Positions 30,006 through 38,345 of a DNA stretch of 64,000 nucleotides are shown here, piece after piece (the first letter of the stretch is position 1; each line of letters opens with the position of its first letter). This DNA comes from Streptomyces sp. MMBL 11-1 (GTDB lineage: Bacteria; Actinomycetota; Actinomycetes; Streptomycetales; Streptomycetaceae): the NCBI RefSeq assembly GCF_028622875.1, contig NZ_CP117709.1, positions 2,976,001-3,040,000 on the forward strand, given 5' to 3'. The notes beneath the pieces are model-generated. The model was not told the origin of the DNA. It was given only the letters and a program-made list of their open reading frames with translations, and searched no databases. Position numbers and translations under genes: made by a program.

Positions 30006-31087
30006 CGGACGTGACGGCGGTCCGCGTGGACACCCCCGGCGCCCCGGCCACCGCCCGCCTCCTGGCCGAGGCGGCGCGGGCGGTCGACGCGCCGGACCTG
30101 GTGCTCGCGGTCAGCCGGAACGGGGTGCGCACCGTCCACACCGGGGGGAGCGGGGAGCCGGGCCCGGTCCCCCGCGAGCTGCTGGGTTACGAGCTGGGCT
30201 CGGCGTCGAAGCCGTACGCGGGGCTGCTGCTGGCCCGGCTGGTGGCGCAGGGCCGGGTGCGGTACGCGGACCGGGCGGCGGACCTGCTGGCCCCGGGCTT
30301 CCCGGTGCACCCGTCGGTGCGCCGGATCACCCTGCGCCACCTGCTCACCCACACCTCGGGGCTGCCGGGCCTGCCCGCCGACTTCTACCCGCAGGCGGTG
30401 CCCCGTTGGTCCACCGACCCGTACGGCGGCTACCCGGCCGACCGGGTGGTCCGGGCCTTCCTGCGGGCCCGCCCGCGCCACCGGCCCGGGACCCGCTGGC
30501 ACTACTCGAACTTCGCCGTCTCGGTCCTCGGCCACACCCTGGCGGCGGCCACCGGCACGCCGTGGGAGGTCCTGCTGCACCAGCAGGTACTGGCCCCGCT
30601 GCGCCTGGACGCGACCCGGGTGCGCCCGGGGCCGGAGGGCACGGAGGCGGTCGGCCACCGCCGCGACGGGACGCCGGTGCCCGTGCTGGACACCGGGGGC
30701 TTCACGGCGGCGGGCGCGGTCCGGGCGACCCCGCTGGACCTGCTGACGTTCCTGGAGGCGCACGTGGGCGGGCCGGACCCCCGGGACCCGGCACCCCGGA
30801 ACGCGACGCCCCGGGACCCGACACTGAGCGCCGCGCTCACCGACGTGTGCCGCCCCCTGCTGCGGCGCGGCCTGCGGCACACCCACACCCACACGCTCAC
30901 GTGGTTCCACCATCCGTCCCCGCACGGCCCGGTCCTCTTCCACGCCGGGGCGACCCTGGGCCAGCAGGCGTTCCTGGGCTTCTGCCCGGGCACGGGTCTC
31001 GCGGTGGCGGCGACGGCGACGCGGCGGGTGCACCGGGCGGACACGTTCGTCGCGACGGCGTACGGCCTGCTGACGGAAACGCCCTGA
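30002..31087 (+). CDS. serine hydrolase of the beta-lactamase/PBP fold, last gene of the peptide cluster
   Basis: A 361-residue class C-like serine hydrolase. Active-site motifs: SxxK as SASK (in ELGSASKPYAGLL, near residue 71), YxN as YSN (in HYSNFAVS, near 168) and HAG (FHAGATLGQQ) replacing KTG. No signal peptide, so it should act in the cytosol, unlike PBPs and most beta-lactamases. That favours a role as peptidase, esterase or transpeptidase in peptide maturation. Start overlaps the previous stop (ATGA). A His-rich stretch HTHTHTLTWFHH lies near residue 298. Confidence 0.85.
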   Translation: MTDVTAVRVDTPGAPATARLLAEAARAVDAPDLVLAVSRNGVRTVHTGGSGEPGPVPRELLGYELGSASKPYAGLLLARLVAQGRVRYADRAADLLAPGFPVHPSVRRITLRHLLTHTSGLPGLPADFYPQAVPRWSTDPYGGYPADRVVRAFLRARPRHRPGTRWHYSNFAVSVLGHTLAAATGTPWEVLLHQQVLAPLRLDATRVRPGPEGTEAVGHRRDGTPVPVLDTGGFTAAGAVRATPLDLLTFLEAHVGGPDPRDPAPRNATPRDPTLSAALTDVCRPLLRRGLRHTHTHTLTWFHHPSPHGPVLFHAGATLGQQAFLGFCPGTGLAVAATATRRVHRADTFVATAYGLLTETP

Positions 31088-31090
31088 GCG

Positions 31091-31993
31091 CTACGGCTTC
31101 GGCGGGGCGGCCTCCCCCGCGCTGTTCCCCGCGCTCTTCGCCGCGTCCTTCTCCGCGTTCTTGGCGGCCACCACCGCGTCGAAGACGTCCCGCTTGGGCA
31201 GCCCGGCGGCGGCGGCGACGGCGGCGATCGCCTCCTTGCGCCGCTCCCCCGCCTCCTCGCGCACCCGCACGCGCCGCACCAGTTCCTCGGCGTCCAGCCC
31301 TTCGTCGCCGGAGTCGGTGGCGCCCTCCACGACGACGGTGATCTCCCCGCGTACGCCGTCGGCGGCCCACACCGCCAGCTCGCCGAGCGGACCGCGCTTG
31401 ACCTCCTCGTACGTCTTGGTCAGCTCCCGGCACACGGCGGCGCGCCGCCCGTCGCCGAAGACCTCGGCCATCGCGGCGAGGGTGTCGTCGAGCCGGTGAG
31501 GGGCCTCGAAGAAGACCATGGTGCGCCGCTCGTCCCCGACCTCCCGGAGCCTGGAGAGCCGTTCACCCGCCTTGCGGGGCAGAAACCCCTCGAAGCAGAA
31601 ACGGTCCACGGGCAGTCCGGAGAGGGCGAGCGCGGTCAGCACGGCGCTGGGCCCGGGGACGGCGGTGACGCGGATGTCCTTCTCCACGGCCGCGGCGACG
31701 AGCCGGTAGCCGGGGTCGGAGACGGACGGCATGCCCGCGTCCGTGACGAGCAGGACACGCGCGCCGCCGGTCAGGGCTTCGACGAGTTCCGGCGTGCGGG
31801 CGGACTCGTTCCCCTCGAAGTAGGACACGACACGCCCCGAGGTCTGGATGCCGAGCGCCTGGGTGAGCCGGCGCAGCCGCCGGGTGTCCTCGGCGGCCAC
31901 GACGTCGGCCCGCTCCAGTTCGGCGGCCAGGCGTGGCGGGGCGTCGGCCACGTCACCGATGGGGGTCCCTGCGAGCACGAGCGTTCCAGTCAT
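31091..31993 (-). CDS. rsmI: 16S rRNA (cytidine1402-2'-O)-methyltransferase
   Basis: A 300-residue tetrapyrrole-methylase-fold enzyme that 2'-O-methylates C1402 in the ribosomal decoding centre. Motifs: GTLVLAGTPIGDVAD at the start, VVAAEDTRRLRRL near residue 34, LLVTDAGMPSVSDPG near 82, PGPSAVLTALALSGLP near 113 and FFEAPHRL near 163. The C-terminal extension ends in an Ala/Lys/Pro tail. Start MTGTLVLAG fits the family; two earlier starts are possible. It is divergent from the mannosyltransferase and converges with the peptide cluster, whose stop lies 3 bp away. Confidence 0.95.
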   Translation of the reverse strand: MTGTLVLAGTPIGDVADAPPRLAAELERADVVAAEDTRRLRRLTQALGIQTSGRVVSYFEGNESARTPELVEALTGGARVLLVTDAGMPSVSDPGYRLVAAAVEKDIRVTAVPGPSAVLTALALSGLPVDRFCFEGFLPRKAGERLSRLREVGDERRTMVFFEAPHRLDDTLAAMAEVFGDGRRAAVCRELTKTYEEVKRGPLGELAVWAADGVRGEITVVVEGATDSGDEGLDAEELVRRVRVREEAGERRKEAIAAVAAAAGLPKRDVFDAVVAAKNAEKDAAKSAGNSAGEAAPPKP

Positions 31994-32052
31994 TCCAGTC
32001 ACAACAGCCATCCTCGCAGCACGGGCAGCGCCCTTCGCACAGACGCGTTCCC

Positions 32053-32058
32053 TACGAT
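32053..32058 (+). promoter_or_regulatory. -10 box TACGAT of a probably leaderless transcript
   Basis: TACGAT ends six bases before the GTG of the mannosyltransferase gene, so transcription would start at or next to the start codon. No -35 at normal spacing is obvious. No Shine-Dalgarno is present, in agreement. Confidence 0.5.
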
Positions 32059-32064
32059 GGCGCG

Positions 32065-33831
32065 GTGACGAGTACCGCACCCGAGACCCAGCGGGGCCAA
32101 GACGCCGGGGATCCGCCCGGCGAACAGCCGACCTCCTGGCAACGGCGGCTGCGCCGCTTCGGCCATGATCCCCGGCCGGAAACCTCCCTCCGCGACCGGC
32201 TGGACCCGCCGTACACGCGGCCCGGACGGCAGGTGTGGTCGGTGCTCGCGATCCCGCCGCACGTGGCCGACCGGCTGGTGCGGTGGTCCGGCTGGGGCGG
32301 CCCGCTCCTGGTGACGCTGGTCGCCGGGCTGCTGCGCTTCTGGAAGCTGGACCAGCCGCACGCGGTGATATTCGATGAGACGTATTACGCGAAGGACGCC
32401 TGGGCGCTGGTCAACCAGGGGTACGAGGGGTCCTGGCCCAAGGACGTCGACAAGCAGATCCTGAACGACCCCTCCTCCGTCCCGATCCCGACCGACCCGG
32501 GCTATGTGGTGCACCCGCCGGCCGGCAAGTGGATCATCGGCTTCGGTGAGCAGCTGTTCGGCTTCACGCCGTTCGGCTGGCGCTTCATGGTGGCGGTGCT
32601 CGGCACGGTCTCCGTCCTCCTGCTGTGCCGGATCGGCCGGCGGCTGTTCCGCTCCACGTTCCTGGGCTGTCTGGCGGGCCTGCTGCTCGCGGTGGACGGG
32701 CTGCACTTCGTGATGAGCCGGACCGCGCTGCTCGACCTGATCGTCATGTTCTTCGTCCTGGCCGCGTTCGGCTGCCTGGTGGCCGACCGGGACCATGTCC
32801 GCCGTCGATGGGCCGACGCGCTGCCGGTGGACGCGGAGGGGGTGCTGCGCCCGGACGCCCGGATCGCGGAGACCCTGCGGCTGGGGTGGCGGCCGTGGCG
32901 GCTGGCGGCGGGCGTGATGCTGGGCCTGGCCTTCGCCACGAAGTGGAACGGCCTCTACGTGCTGGCCGCGTTCGGCCTGATGACGGTCCTGTGGGATGTC
33001 GGCGCGCGCCGCACGGCGGGGGCCGTCCACCCCTACCGGGCGGTGCTGCGCCGGGACCTGATCCCCGCCTTCTTCTCCACGGTGCCGGTCGCGATCGTCA
33101 CGTACGTCGCCTCGTGGACCGGCTGGATCGTCACGGACAAGGGCTACTTCCGGAACTGGGCGGCCACCGAGGGCAAGGACTCCGCCTGGAGTTGGCTGCC
33201 CGACTGGCTGCGCAGCCTGTGGCACTACGAGAACCAGGTGTACGACTTCCACGTCGGCCTGACCTCGGGCCACACGTACGAGTCCAACCCGTGGAGCTGG
33301 CTCGTGCTGGGCCGGCCCGTGTCGTACTTCTACGAGGACCGGACCGGCTGCGAGGAGTCGGCCACCGGCAAGTGCGCCAGCGAGGTCCTCGCCATCGGCA
33401 CCCCGCTGCTGTGGTGGCTGGCGTGCTTCGCCCTCGTGTACGTGCTCTGGCGCTGGTTCTTCCGCCGCGACTGGCGGGCGGGCGCGATCGCCTGCGGTGT
33501 GGTGGCGGGCTGGCTGCCCTGGTTCTTCTACCAGGAACGGACGATCTTCCTCTTCTACGCGGTCGTGTTCGTCCCGTTCCTGTGTCTGGCCGTGACGATG
33601 ATGCTGGGCGCGATCGTCGGCCCGGCGGCGGGCACGGGCACCCGGGCCGAACTGGGCCTCGCCGCCCAGGACCCCGGCGGCGAACGCCGCCGCACGCTGG
33701 GGGCGATCGCGGTGGGCGTGCTGGTGCTCCTGATCGTCTGGAACTTCATCTACTTCCACCCGCTGTTCACGGGGACGTCGATCCCGGAGGACCTCTGGCG
33801 GGACCGGATGTGGCTGGACACGTGGGTGTAG
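32065..33831 (+). CDS. pmt: dolichyl-phosphate-mannose--protein O-mannosyltransferase (PMT family)
   Basis: A 588-residue polytopic GT39 glycosyltransferase that moves mannose from polyprenyl-phosphate mannose to Ser/Thr of exported proteins; in Streptomyces it is needed for glycoprotein formation and phage phiC31 infection. After a cytosolic tail of about 60 residues and the first membrane helix comes the catalytic loop HAVIFDETYYAKDAW (Asp-Glu near residue 103), then VVHPPAGKWIIG. About ten further helices follow, including GLAFATKWNGLYVLAAF. GTG start, leaderless. Downstream is a strong palindrome. Confidence 0.93.
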   Translation: MTSTAPETQRGQDAGDPPGEQPTSWQRRLRRFGHDPRPETSLRDRLDPPYTRPGRQVWSVLAIPPHVADRLVRWSGWGGPLLVTLVAGLLRFWKLDQPHAVIFDETYYAKDAWALVNQGYEGSWPKDVDKQILNDPSSVPIPTDPGYVVHPPAGKWIIGFGEQLFGFTPFGWRFMVAVLGTVSVLLLCRIGRRLFRSTFLGCLAGLLLAVDGLHFVMSRTALLDLIVMFFVLAAFGCLVADRDHVRRRWADALPVDAEGVLRPDARIAETLRLGWRPWRLAAGVMLGLAFATKWNGLYVLAAFGLMTVLWDVGARRTAGAVHPYRAVLRRDLIPAFFSTVPVAIVTYVASWTGWIVTDKGYFRNWAATEGKDSAWSWLPDWLRSLWHYENQVYDFHVGLTSGHTYESNPWSWLVLGRPVSYFYEDRTGCEESATGKCASEVLAIGTPLLWWLACFALVYVLWRWFFRRDWRAGAIACGVVAGWLPWFFYQERTIFLFYAVVFVPFLCLAVTMMLGAIVGPAAGTGTRAELGLAAQDPGGERRRTLGAIAVGVLVLLIVWNFIYFHPLFTGTSIPEDLWRDRMWLDTWV

Positions 33832-33859
33832 GCACCGCGGTTCGACGGGCGGGAAACCA

Positions 33860-33907
33860 AAATGCGGGCGGGCCGCGACGACATGTCGTCGCGGCCCGCC
33901 CGCATTT
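33860..33907. terminator. 48-bp perfect palindrome, bidirectional terminator
   Basis: A perfect 24-bp-arm palindrome centred on ACATGT (33881-33886); the outer ends are AAATGC and GCATTT. It lies 29 bp after the mannosyltransferase stop and ends 108 bp before the end of the convergent small gene, so it can stop transcription from both sides. Confidence 0.85.
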
Positions 33908-33958
33908 CACAACCCGCCCGCCAGCCCGCCCGTATTTCACAGCCGCCCGCATTTCACA
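33896..33958. repeat. three copies of a 16-bp element overlapping the palindrome
   Basis: CCGCCCGCATTTCACA at 33896-33911 and 33943-33958, with a one-base variant CCGCCCGTATTTCACA at 33926-33941. The first copy is the right end of the palindrome, so the other two look like duplicated palindrome ends. Confidence 0.8.
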
Positions 33959-34014
33959 GGTTTCCGTCCGGTCGGCAGCATTCCGGACTCCTCTTTCCGA
34001 CCGCCACCCGAAGG

Positions 34015-34170
34015 TCAGAAGAAGTGCTTTCGCCCGCCCACAGCACGGCCGGTCGCACCCAGGATCCACAGGATGGCACCCACCAGAATAAGAATGCCGC
34101 CGATGGTCGTCAGAAGTCCGACACCGACAAGCATGCCGACGAGCAGCAGAATAAGCCCAAGGATGATCAT
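34015..34170 (-). CDS. 51-residue hydrophobic membrane protein
   Basis: Short gene encoding MIILGLILLLVGMLVGVGLL and a second hydrophobic stretch (IGGILILVGAILWILG) ending in basic GRAVGGRKHFF. Two transmembrane hairpin segments. This matches a small membrane protein family common in actinobacteria (DUF6131 type, recalled from memory) with no known function. GGGAAA stands before the ATG. Base composition is more AT-rich than its neighbours, consistent with codons for Ile. The 274 bp to the next gene (34171-34444) show nothing recognisable. Confidence 0.75.
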   Translation of the reverse strand: MIILGLILLLVGMLVGVGLLTTIGGILILVGAILWILGATGRAVGGRKHFF

Positions 34171-34444
34171 TTCGTTTCCCATCGTCAAGACGGTTCAGAC
34201 GCGTATGCGCCTGCGCTTCACAACGGCCTCAGTGCACCTCACCGGTACCGCCCGGTTCCGGAAGTCCCAGAACCTCATTGCGAAAGTCCTGGTGCCCGGC
34301 AATTCGGCATTCACACATTGCTCAGCGCCCCCGTTCACTTCGCCGCCCAACGGACTCGCCCCCCGTACGTCGGCGCGGGGCCGGCGCTCCGCGTTCCCGC
34401 GCCCGAGCAGGGTGGGCGGGTCCCCGGGATGACTTCGGGGGGAA

Positions 34445-35845
34445 TCAGTCGCCCCCGCAGCCGCCTCCGCAGCTCGACCCGCACGTGGAGCCGCAGCCGC
34501 CGCCCCCGTGGTGCCGGGTGCCGGAGCCACGCCCGCTCGACCCGCGCGACGAGCGGGGCGGCGGGTTCGTGCGGCGCTCCTCCGCCTCGCGCTCCGCCCG
34601 CCGGTGGCGCTCCGCCCGCTCCCGGCCCTCGCGCAGCCGCTGCTGCTGCCGGACGGCGCCGTCCGCCGGTTCCCACGGGCCCAGCCCGTGGCGGCGGTCC
34701 GGGCGGAGCGGGACCGTGGTCACGGTCGCGTACATCCGCCCCAGCTCCTGGTGGCGGTGGTACTCGGCGCAGGCGTATTCAAGGACGACCTCGTCGCCCT
34801 CCGCGGGGGTGCCGTACAGGACCGCTTCGAAGGGCTCGTGCCGCGGGTCGATGTCGTGGTGCCCGTTCCCCACCCCGTACGCCGAGCCGCCGCCCAGGAG
34901 CCGCGTCCGTTCGCGGGTGTCGCCCTTGCGGGGGGTGTACGCGATCAGGGGGGCCGCGGAGCGGGTGCGGGCGTCCGCGCACACCCAGTGGCGTCCGTCC
35001 GCACCGGCGCGCACGCCCACGATCAGGGCCGGCTGGGCCTCCCGGTGCAGCCGTCGGGCCGCCAGGTGGGCGAGCTGGCCCCGGCCGTAGAAGGACGTCC
35101 CGGCCACGAGGAGCACCAGGGCGATGCGCTGCTGCCCGACGGCGTCGTAGGCGGCACCGGAGTCGGAGGGTTCCCCGAACAGGCCCTCGGCGAGGACGCC
35201 GAGGGCGGCCAGGCAGAGGGCCAGCCCGAGGTAGACCTGCTGGTGGCCCCGGTGCCCGTCCGATTCCGGGGTGCCGTGGGGCAGCGGGAAGCGGCGTCCT
35301 CCCGCGGCGGCCAGCGCCAGGGCCCGCTGCCGGCGCCGGGCCCGCAGCCGGAGGCAGCTTCCCGTGAGCGCGAGGGCGCAGGCGGCGAGGACCACCAGCC
35401 GTCCGGCCCTCGCCGGGCCGTCCAGGTCGCCGGACCGGGCCAGGGCCAGCGCCGCCTCCCCGGCGACGAGCACGGCCGCCGGGACGGCGGCGACCGGAAC
35501 GTACCGGTACCAGAGCGGCAGGGCGGTCAGCAGGACGAGCCCCGGGTACCTCAGCCAGTCCGTCCCGTCCCCGGGCCCGCTGTGCCAGGCCAGGGACGCG
35601 GACGAGAGCGCGAACAGCAGGACGTACGCCGCCGCGACCAGGCCGGCCAGGGCCCAGCCGCCCGTGGCCGGGGCGAGAACGGCCGGGACCGCCGCCTTCC
35701 GCCACCGCTCGGCGTCGGGCACGGCCCAGGGGGAGATGCCGCCGGACAGCCGGGAGGCGACACCGCTTCCGGTCACGGTCCAGGTGTCGGACGCACCTTC
35801 GGGCAGGATTCCGGTCGGCAGATGCTTGATGGGGCAGGCCGTCAC
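34445..35845 (-). CDS. polytopic membrane protein with Gly/Cys-rich C-terminal tail
   Basis: About 466 residues. Five membrane segments lie in the first 270 (GWALAGLVAAAYVLLFAL, then YPGLVLLTALPLWY, RLVVLAACALALTG, VYLGLALCLAALGVLAEG, IALVLLVAGTSFYG). A soluble domain follows (ALIVGVRAGADGRHWVC to AYTPRKGDTRERTR and EVVLEYACAEYHRHQELGRM), then an Arg/Glu helix, and finally a tail GGGGCGSTCGSSCGGGCGGD. No family recognised; the tail recalls TIGR04222-type membrane proteins, which also end in Cys/Gly runs. GTG start chosen (MTACPIKHLPTG); another in-frame GTG lies 13 codons upstream. Confidence 0.7.
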   Translation of the reverse strand: MTACPIKHLPTGILPEGASDTWTVTGSGVASRLSGGISPWAVPDAERWRKAAVPAVLAPATGGWALAGLVAAAYVLLFALSSASLAWHSGPGDGTDWLRYPGLVLLTALPLWYRYVPVAAVPAAVLVAGEAALALARSGDLDGPARAGRLVVLAACALALTGSCLRLRARRRQRALALAAAGGRRFPLPHGTPESDGHRGHQQVYLGLALCLAALGVLAEGLFGEPSDSGAAYDAVGQQRIALVLLVAGTSFYGRGQLAHLAARRLHREAQPALIVGVRAGADGRHWVCADARTRSAAPLIAYTPRKGDTRERTRLLGGGSAYGVGNGHHDIDPRHEPFEAVLYGTPAEGDEVVLEYACAEYHRHQELGRMYATVTTVPLRPDRRHGLGPWEPADGAVRQQQRLREGRERAERHRRAEREAEERRTNPPPRSSRGSSGRGSGTRHHGGGGCGSTCGSSCGGGCGGD

Positions 35846-36208
35846 CGGACCACCGCCGCGCGCCCTCGTCCGCCCATGCCGCACGCCCCCCGACGTTCGC
35901 TCCCCCGTGCATTACCGGCCAGTCTTCCCACCCCGGCCCCCCATCACACGGCCGCACGCGGCATGGCCCCGCATCGCGCGGTGTCACGCCCCATCGCACG
36001 GGGTCACCCCGCGTCGCGCGGCGCGTCGAACAGCGGGTCGCGCACCGGATCACGCCACATCACCCCGCATCACGCCACGGAGAGCGCTTTCCGGCCAAGC
36101 ATTCCGGTCCGGTAACAACGCCCTCACCACCTGCCACAAGCCTTTAGGGTTCCTCACAGTTGCCCCTTGAACGTGTTCAGGGGGCCTCCTGGGGAGGGGG
36201 ACTGCGAG
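35846..36208. other. 363-bp intergenic region with degenerate repeats
   Basis: Between 35945 and 36080 there are many imperfect copies of CCCCGCATCRCGC and GCACGGGGTCAC-like units, probably slippage-derived. The promoter of the downstream PBP gene should lie near 36110-36190; a ribosome site GGGGAGGGGG precedes the gene. No coding frame found. Confidence 0.5.
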
Positions 36209-37846
36209 ATGCGCAGTGGAGCGAAGGTCGCCGTGATCGGCGGCGCGTTCGTCCTGATGGCCGGAGGGATCGGTTACGGGGCGTACAGCATGCTCGGCGA
36301 CACCGTCGGCGGGGACGGCGGTACGCGGAGCGCGGCCGAGTCGTCGAAGGTGAAGACCGGGCCGCCGAGCGCGGAGGAGACAGCGGAGACGTCGAAGGGC
36401 TTCCTCGACGCCTGGGCGGCGGGGGACGCGACGGCCGCGTCCCTCCTCACCAACAACGAGGCGGACGCGGAGCCGGTGCTCGCCTCGTACGGCGAGGACG
36501 CCCGCATCGGCGAGGTGAAGATCACCCCGGGCCCGGCCGTCGGCACGAAGGTGCCCTACACGGTCAAGGCGACCGTCTCGTACGACGGGAAGTCCAAGCC
36601 CCTCTCGTACGCCTCGGAGCTGACCGTGGTGCGCGGCCTGACGACGGGCAAGGCCCTGGTCGACTGGGCCCCGACGGTCGTGCACCCGCAGCTGACGGAG
36701 GGCGCGACGCTGAAGACGGGCGCGTCCTCCACGCCGGCGATCGAGGCCGTCGACCACAGCGGGCAGGTGCTGACCAAGGAGAAGTACCCCTCGCTCGGCC
36801 CGATCCTGGACACGCTGCGCGAGAAGTACGGGGAGAGCGCGGGTGGTTCGCCCGGCATCGAGACGTGGATCGAGCCCGCCGACGAGACCCAGCCGGACAT
36901 CAGCCTGGTGACTCTCGCCGAGGGAAAGCCCGGCAAGGTGCAGACGACGCTGGACGCGGGCGCGCAGGCGGCGGCGGAGCGGGCGGTGAAGAAGTACGCG
37001 CAGGCCTCCGTGGTCGCGGTGAAGCCGTCCACCGGGGCGATCCGCGCGGTGGCCAACAACCCGGCGACCGGGTTCAACGCGGCGATGCAGGGGAAGCAGG
37101 CGCCCGGCTCCACGCTGAAGATCGTGACGGCGGCGCTGCTGCTGGAGAAGGGCCTGGTCACGGCGGGCGGGGCGGCGGAGTGCCCCAAGGACGTGCTGTA
37201 CCAGGGGCGTTCGTTCCACAACCTGGACCACTTCGCGCTGCCGGACGGCAGTACGTTCACCCAGAGCTTCGCCAGGTCGTGCAACACCGCCTTCATCAAG
37301 CTGATCGACGACACGAAGGACGACGCCGCACTGGCCAAGGAGGCGCGGGACGTCTTCGGGATCGGCCTGGACTGGAAGACCGGTGTCGTCACGACCGACG
37401 GCAGCGTGCCGGAGGAGACCGGTGGCGTCGCCGCCGCCCAGTACATCGGTCAGGGCACGGTCCAGATGAACGCCCTCAACATGGCGTCCATCACCGCCAC
37501 CGCCCGCACCGGCACGTTCCGTCAGCCGGTCATCGTCCCGCAGTCCCTGGACAACCGGCAGTTGGCGACCGCCTCGCGCTCGCTGTCGCCGTCCGTCACC
37601 CAGCAGCTCACGACGATGATGCGCGCCACGGCTGCCTGGGGCACCGGTGCGAAGGCGATGGCCTCGGTGGGCGGAGACAAGGGCGCCAAGACCGGTTCGG
37701 CGGAGGTCGACGGACAGGAGACCTCCAACAGCTGGTTCACCGGCTTCAGCAATGACCTCGCCGCCGCGGCGGTCGTGCAGACCGGCGGCCACGGCGGTGA
37801 CGCGGCGGGGCCGGTCGTCGCGGAGGTGCTGCGCGCGGGCGGCTGA
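36209..37846 (+). CDS. penicillin-binding protein, class B-like transpeptidase
   Basis: A 545-residue cell-wall D,D-transpeptidase. An N-terminal signal anchor (VAVIGGAFVLMAGGIGYGAY) is followed by an NTF2-like MecA_N domain (SKGFLDAWAAGDATAASLL, near residue 62) and the transpeptidase domain. Catalytic motifs are intact: STLK (APGSTLKI, near 310), SCN (ARSCNTAF, near 356) and KTG (GAKTGSAE, near 495). The start ATG has GGGGAGGGGG before it; an earlier frame start is unlikely. In Streptomyces, PBPs of this locus lie next to ssgE; here ssgE is 9 kb away. Target of beta-lactams. Confidence 0.93.
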   Translation: MRSGAKVAVIGGAFVLMAGGIGYGAYSMLGDTVGGDGGTRSAAESSKVKTGPPSAEETAETSKGFLDAWAAGDATAASLLTNNEADAEPVLASYGEDARIGEVKITPGPAVGTKVPYTVKATVSYDGKSKPLSYASELTVVRGLTTGKALVDWAPTVVHPQLTEGATLKTGASSTPAIEAVDHSGQVLTKEKYPSLGPILDTLREKYGESAGGSPGIETWIEPADETQPDISLVTLAEGKPGKVQTTLDAGAQAAAERAVKKYAQASVVAVKPSTGAIRAVANNPATGFNAAMQGKQAPGSTLKIVTAALLLEKGLVTAGGAAECPKDVLYQGRSFHNLDHFALPDGSTFTQSFARSCNTAFIKLIDDTKDDAALAKEARDVFGIGLDWKTGVVTTDGSVPEETGGVAAAQYIGQGTVQMNALNMASITATARTGTFRQPVIVPQSLDNRQLATASRSLSPSVTQQLTTMMRATAAWGTGAKAMASVGGDKGAKTGSAEVDGQETSNSWFTGFSNDLAAAAVVQTGGHGGDAAGPVVAEVLRAGG

Positions 37847-37963
37847 GACCGCCGCGGCAGCCCGGCGTGACGCGGGCCGCGTGACCCGGGGCTACGTGAC
37901 GCGTGAGGCGGACCACGCGACGCGGAGGACGCCTACTCCGCCGCCCAGCCTCCGTCATCGGGG

Positions 37964-38345
37964 CTACTTCCCCGCCCCGACGACGGCCTCGTCCCCTTCC
38001 ACGCCCTGCGCGAACCGAGGCCCTTGCACTGCCGGTTCGCGCAGGGTGCGAAAGAGCAGCCAGCTCAGCAGCGGCATCGCCACGAGAGGCGCCAGGGCTG
38101 TCCGCAGGGACGTGGCGTCGGCGAGTGCGCCGATGGCGGGGCTGGCCAGGCCGCCGACGCTGACGGTCAGCCCGAGGGTGATCCCGCTGGCGGTGCCGAC
38201 GCGGGAGGGCAGGTAGTCCTGACCGAGCGTCACCTGCAACGAGAACGGCACGTACAGGCCGGCCGAGGTCAGCGCCAGGAACAGGAAGACGGCCGGACCG
38301 GGCGCCCACACCACGCCCGCGACGGTGGCGCCGACCCGCACCCGG
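37964..38345 (-). pseudogene. C-terminal remnant of an MFS transporter gene
   Basis: The frame gives about 125 residues with four membrane helices of the C-terminal half of a major facilitator (VFLFLALTSAGLYVPFSL, SRVGTASGITLGLTVSVGG, LASPAIGALADATS, LAPLVAMPLLSWLLFRTL). MFS proteins need about 400 residues and 12 helices. The 5' part is replaced by the start of the oppositely oriented AraC gene, so a deletion removed about two thirds of the gene plus the divergent promoter region. Confidence 0.8.

Noticed and set aside
35945..36080. Possible origin-like or CRISPR repeats in the region before the PBP gene
   Set aside because: Copies are imperfect, irregularly spaced and lack spacers or DnaA-box sequences.
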